Below, in pieces: positions 27,149-29,562 of a stretch of DNA of 29,562 nt (position 1 is the first letter of the stretch; the number at the start of each line of letters is the position of its first letter). The position numbers were made by a program, and so were the translations under genes. The stretch lies in the IMG/VR virus record IMGVR_UViG_3300042880_000854, positions 1-29,562 of that record; one strand, written 5' to 3'. The notes under the pieces were generated by a model. It worked only from the letters and a program-made list of their open reading frames with translations, was not told the origin of the DNA and searched no databases. The stretch comes from a virus.

Positions 27149-27607
27149 TTATATGTTAATAATTACAAAATCACTTGAGTTAAATGCCGAATCTGTGATT
27201 GTATAATCTATTTTAATTTTTGCAGTATGTTCTAATTGTCCTATGTTTGTAACAACAAATTCCCTTTCACCAGCGTCATTTACAAAAGTTCCCTTGTTTT
27301 CCTCACCATCAGATGCCGCAGTTATAGAGATATTTGTGATTGTTAAACCCGGTAGATATTCACCCACAGAATCTCTTATTTCCGCTTCAATGTCTGAAAA
27401 GGTAGGTCCATCCAATGGTTCGAATATGTACTCATACAATCTTGTACCAAAATCAGGTAAGTAATATCTTGTACCCTTTCTCGTTAGTAATAAATGTACC
27501 AAATTACTTCTAATTTCTTCATCACTGGTTTGTGATAGAGACAAGTAATTACCCTGATATGAGTCCCTAAATGGGAAATTTATTCCATATGTTTTACCAT
27601 CAGCCAT
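27149..27607 (-). CDS. Baseplate wedge protein gp25-like (GPW/gp25 family)
   Basis: The 152-residue product is close to T4 gp25 (132) in length and shows the family core: IRSNLVHLLLTRKGTRYYLP (32-51), DFGTRLYEYIFEP (52-64), then a helix with SDIEAEIRDSVGEYLPGLTI (71-91). The 'R.nl..ll.T..GeR...pdfG..l..~lFep' pattern is diagnostic of GPW/gp25. In contractile tails gp25 sits in the inner wedge core with gp6 and gp7 and helps nucleate the sheath. The gene begins the baseplate run: a gap of 80 nt with a hairpin and two ATTTAT-type motifs separates it from nrdA, and gp6-like follows after 4 nt. Confidence 0.9.
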   Translation of the reverse strand: MADGKTYGINFPFRDSYQGNYLSLSQTSDEEIRSNLVHLLLTRKGTRYYLPDFGTRLYEYIFEPLDGPTFSDIEAEIRDSVGEYLPGLTITNISITAASDGEENKGTFVNDAGEREFVVTNIGQLEHTAKIKIDYTITDSAFNSSDFVIINI

Positions 27608-27610
27608 AAC

Positions 27611-27618
27611 AATAAATA
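27611..27618 (-). promoter_or_regulatory. ATTTAT-type motif directly before the gp25-like gene
   Basis: The sense strand reads TATTTATTGTT then ATG, so the motif ends 3 nt before the start. The extended TATTTATTGTT equals the one at 2297 on the other strand. A second copy, TATTTATA, lies at 27637-27644 on the sense strand and would give a normal leader. Confidence 0.35.
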
Positions 27619-27636
27619 TATAACCTATATTTTTTC

Positions 27637-27644
27637 TATAAATA
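27637..27644 (-). promoter_or_regulatory. Second ATTTAT-type promoter candidate before the baseplate operon
   Basis: TATTTATA on the sense strand lies 29 nt before the gp25-like ATG and just after the terminator hairpin of nrdA, where a new transcript would be expected to begin. On the plus strand it reads TATAAATA, the T4 late promoter consensus, but no gene starts rightward from here. Confidence 0.35.
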
Positions 27645-27656
27645 CCATAAAATAGA

Positions 27657-27681
27657 AAATCACGACATTAAGCCGTGATTT
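27657..27681 (-). terminator. Hairpin terminator after nrdA
   Basis: An 8-bp perfect stem, AAATCACG (27657-27664) and CGTGATTT (27674-27681), with a 9-nt loop lies 6 nt behind the nrdA stop. On the sense strand it is followed by TCTATTTTAT, a moderate U-tract. It would separate nucleotide metabolism from the late baseplate operon. Confidence 0.6.
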
Positions 27682-27687
27682 CTTTAT

Positions 27688-29562
27688 TTAAGATGAACAA
27701 CCAAAACATTCAAAAGGTGAATCTGTTGGTTTGTTTGTTATTACCTCAACGTGTGGTAATGTTGGTGTAACTTTTGGTTTTTCTATTTTAGATATATCTA
27801 CTGCTAAATGTTTTGCACCAGTTGATATTGCTTTAGTTCTAACATAGTAACAAAGTGTTTTCAATCCTTTTTGCCAAGCGTGGAAGTGTGACGATGTTAC
27901 TTTAGATAAAGTTGGGTTACCCATATAGATATTCATTGATTGTGATTGGTCAATAAATGGAGCTCTATCTGCAGCCATATCAATCAATTCTCTTTGTGAA
28001 ATTTCCCAAATGGTCTTGTATTTCTTAATCAAATGTTCAATTCTTTTAACCTTTTGGTTGTATTTCTTATCTTCCTTATCTAAATAATTGTTGAAGTTAA
28101 TATTCTGAATTGAACCTTCATTCAATATAATCTCGTTTTTCAAATCTTCACCCCAAATTCCAAGTTTCTCAAAGTCAGCAATTAGATATTTGTTTACAAT
28201 CATAATCTCACCACCAACTACTCTTCTATTAAAGATTGCTGAGTGTGCTGGTTCAGTCATTTCATAAGAACCTGTTATCTTAGCTGAACTTGCAACTGGC
28301 ATCTGTGCTGTGAACAATGAGTTACAAATACCATATTTCATAACATTTTCTTTCAAATCATTCCAATCCCATCTTCCTGATAAATCAGATTCAGATAATC
28401 CCCACATATCAAATTGGAAGATACCTTTTGACATTGGTGAACCTTCAAAGAAATCATATTTTGGATATTCACCATCGTGAGTTAATTTATTACTTTCACT
28501 AATTGCCGCATAATAAATTGTTTCAAATATTTCTTTGTTTAACTTCTTTGCTTCTTCAGAGGTAAACTCATAATCCATCAGATAAAATACATCAGCCAAA
28601 CCTTGTGTTCCAATTGCAATTGCTCTTTGTTCTTTACCACCTTTTTCACCCTTACTTGTTGAGTAATTGTTGATATTAACAACTTTGTTTAATGCTCTTA
28701 CAACTTTACAAGTTTCATTATAAAGTCCCTCAAAATCGAATTGTCCATCGTGAACAAAGTTCTTTAATACCATTGAAGATAGGGTACAAATAGCAGTTGT
28801 TGTTTCATCAGTATATTGGTAAATCTCATTACAAAGATTTGATTGTTTAATTACCCCAATGTTTTGATGATTTGTTTTTCTGTTTGCACTATCTTTAGAA
28901 CAAAGATAAGGTACACCAGTTTCAATTTGAGATTCAATTACTTTATTCCAAATATCTTGAGCTTTAACTTTTTTACCTAATCCAAGATTAACTGCTTGTT
29001 CATATACAGATTCATATTCATCACCGAAACATTCTTGTAATGGTTTCAATCCCGACTTCTTAATATCATTAGGACAGAATAAATACCAATCACCATTTTC
29101 TTTAACGGCTCTCATGAAGTTATCAGGTATCCATAGAGCTGTAAATAAGTCACGAGCTCTTAATTCTTCAGCACCTGTATTCTTTTTGATTTCTAATAAA
29201 TCTATGATGTCTTTGTGCCAAGGTTCAAGGTATATTGCTGCAGAACCTGGTCTTCTACCTTGTTGATTGAAGAATCTTAATGACTCATTTACAATCTTAA
29301 GATATTTCAACAATCCACCCGCAAATCCACCTGATGTTGATAATCTACTTTCCTTACTTCTGATATTTGACATACAAAGTCCAATACCTGCAGCATCGGC
29401 TGAATAGGTTGAGATATCATTCATAGTTGACAATAACCCCTCTCTTGAGTCATCATTATTATAATGTAACACACAAGATGCTAACTGAGGTATTTTTGTA
29501 CCTGAATTAATCATAATTGGGGTTGCAGGAGAAATAAGTTGAGTTGATAATGATTTGTAGTA
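27688..29562 (-). CDS. nrdA: Class Ia ribonucleotide reductase large subunit, 5' end outside window
   Basis: The frame is open to the window edge; 624 residues are visible and the residues before the internal ATG at 29514 (QLISPATPI) belong to the family, so the start lies outside. It reduces ribonucleoside diphosphates to deoxyribonucleotides with an NrdB radical partner. Visible residues: the first redox Cys in QLASCVL (30), the N-x-C-x-E triad in SNLCNEI (242/244/246), the second redox Cys in AICTLSS (259), the radical-transfer Tyr pair in TLCYYVRTKA, and a C-terminal Cys pair (ECFGCSS). The 214-residue distance from first Cys to catalytic Cys equals that in E. coli NrdA (225 to 439), so about 195 residues are missing. 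No intron or intein interrupts the visible part. Phages use it to supply dNTPs for replication. Confidence 0.93.
   Translation of the reverse strand, partial: YYKSLSTQLISPATPIMINSGTKIPQLASCVLHYNNDDSREGLLSTMNDISTYSADAAGIGLCMSNIRSKESRLSTSGGFAGGLLKYLKIVNESLRFFNQQGRRPGSAAIYLEPWHKDIIDLLEIKKNTGAEELRARDLFTALWIPDNFMRAVKENGDWYLFCPNDIKKSGLKPLQECFGDEYESVYEQAVNLGLGKKVKAQDIWNKVIESQIETGVPYLCSKDSANRKTNHQNIGVIKQSNLCNEIYQYTDETTTAICTLSSMVLKNFVHDGQFDFEGLYNETCKVVRALNKVVNINNYSTSKGEKGGKEQRAIAIGTQGLADVFYLMDYEFTSEEAKKLNKEIFETIYYAAISESNKLTHDGEYPKYDFFEGSPMSKGIFQFDMWGLSESDLSGRWDWNDLKENVMKYGICNSLFTAQMPVASSAKITGSYEMTEPAHSAIFNRRVVGGEIMIVNKYLIADFEKLGIWGEDLKNEIILNEGSIQNINFNNYLDKEDKKYNQKVKRIEHLIKKYKTIWEISQRELIDMAADRAPFIDQSQSMNIYMGNPTLSKVTSSHFHAWQKGLKTLCYYVRTKAISTGAKHLAVDISKIEKPKVTPTLPHVEVITNKPTDSPFECFGCSS

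Noticed and set aside
27637-27644. T4-type late promoter TATAAATA on the plus strand
   Set aside because: It would point into the 3' end of nrdA against its direction, and no rightward gene starts there. The sense reading TATTTATA for the gp25-like gene fits better.
29512-29514. ATG at 29514 as the nrdA start
   Set aside because: Residues upstream of it (QLISPATPI) continue the NrdA alignment and about 195 residues would be missing; it is an internal Met.
27688-29562. Intron or intein in nrdA, common in phage copies
   Set aside because: The frame is continuous and spacing between redox and catalytic Cys equals that of E. coli NrdA over the visible part.

Overview
The window looks like the late (virion) part of the genome of a large contractile-tailed phage of the T4-like myovirus type, probably infecting a member of the Bacteroidota, most likely a flavobacterium. 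The phage call rests on a gp25-like and a gp6-like (baseplate J-like) wedge protein in adjacent genes, a phage structural protein with the 'AFGRLRVSNP' signature, and a long run of large beta-rich virion-type proteins beside a class Ia ribonucleotide reductase gene. The host call is an inference. The DNA is strongly AT-rich, no gene in the window has a clear Shine-Dalgarno sequence, and several virion proteins carry SprB-type repeats (known from flavobacterial gliding adhesins) and BspA-like DUF285 repeats, both common on Bacteroidota cell surfaces.

Layout. Bases 1-8508 are read rightward: the 3' end of a structural protein gene, a glycosyltransferase-like gene, two beta-rich proteins with SprB-like segments, a 1092-residue tail or fibre protein interrupted by a Pro-Thr tract, and a RuvC-like Holliday junction resolvase 3 nt behind it. 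A strong hairpin at 8513-8540 separates this block from everything to its right. Bases 8542-29562 are read leftward. In transcription order they hold nrdA (5' end outside the window), a terminator hairpin, gp25-like, gp6-like, a 1767-residue protein with an internal membrane-type segment, three proteins of 587, 273 and 391 residues, a 302-residue protein, a 1057-residue protein with a P2 gpI/T4 gp7-like motif, and a 1172-residue repeat protein that is probably a distal adhesin.

How it fits together. The leftward block reads as a baseplate assembly operon that ends in a candidate receptor-binding or decorating protein. The rightward block reads as tail or fibre proteins plus a possible glycan-modifying enzyme and the resolvase that would clear branched DNA before packaging. 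Genes inside each block are packed tightly: four junctions are TAATG stop/start overlaps and one is a GTG overlap. Seven genes preceded by a gap of more than 20 nt all carry an ATTTAT-type motif on the sense strand just upstream, which I propose as the late promoter (or another start-linked signal) of this phage.

No tRNA, CRISPR array, insertion sequence, integrase or reverse transcriptase was seen, and no gene-free stretch exceeds about 125 bases. Function is firm only for nrdA, gp25-like, gp6-like and, with less certainty, the resolvase. The other calls rest on motifs, composition and gene order.
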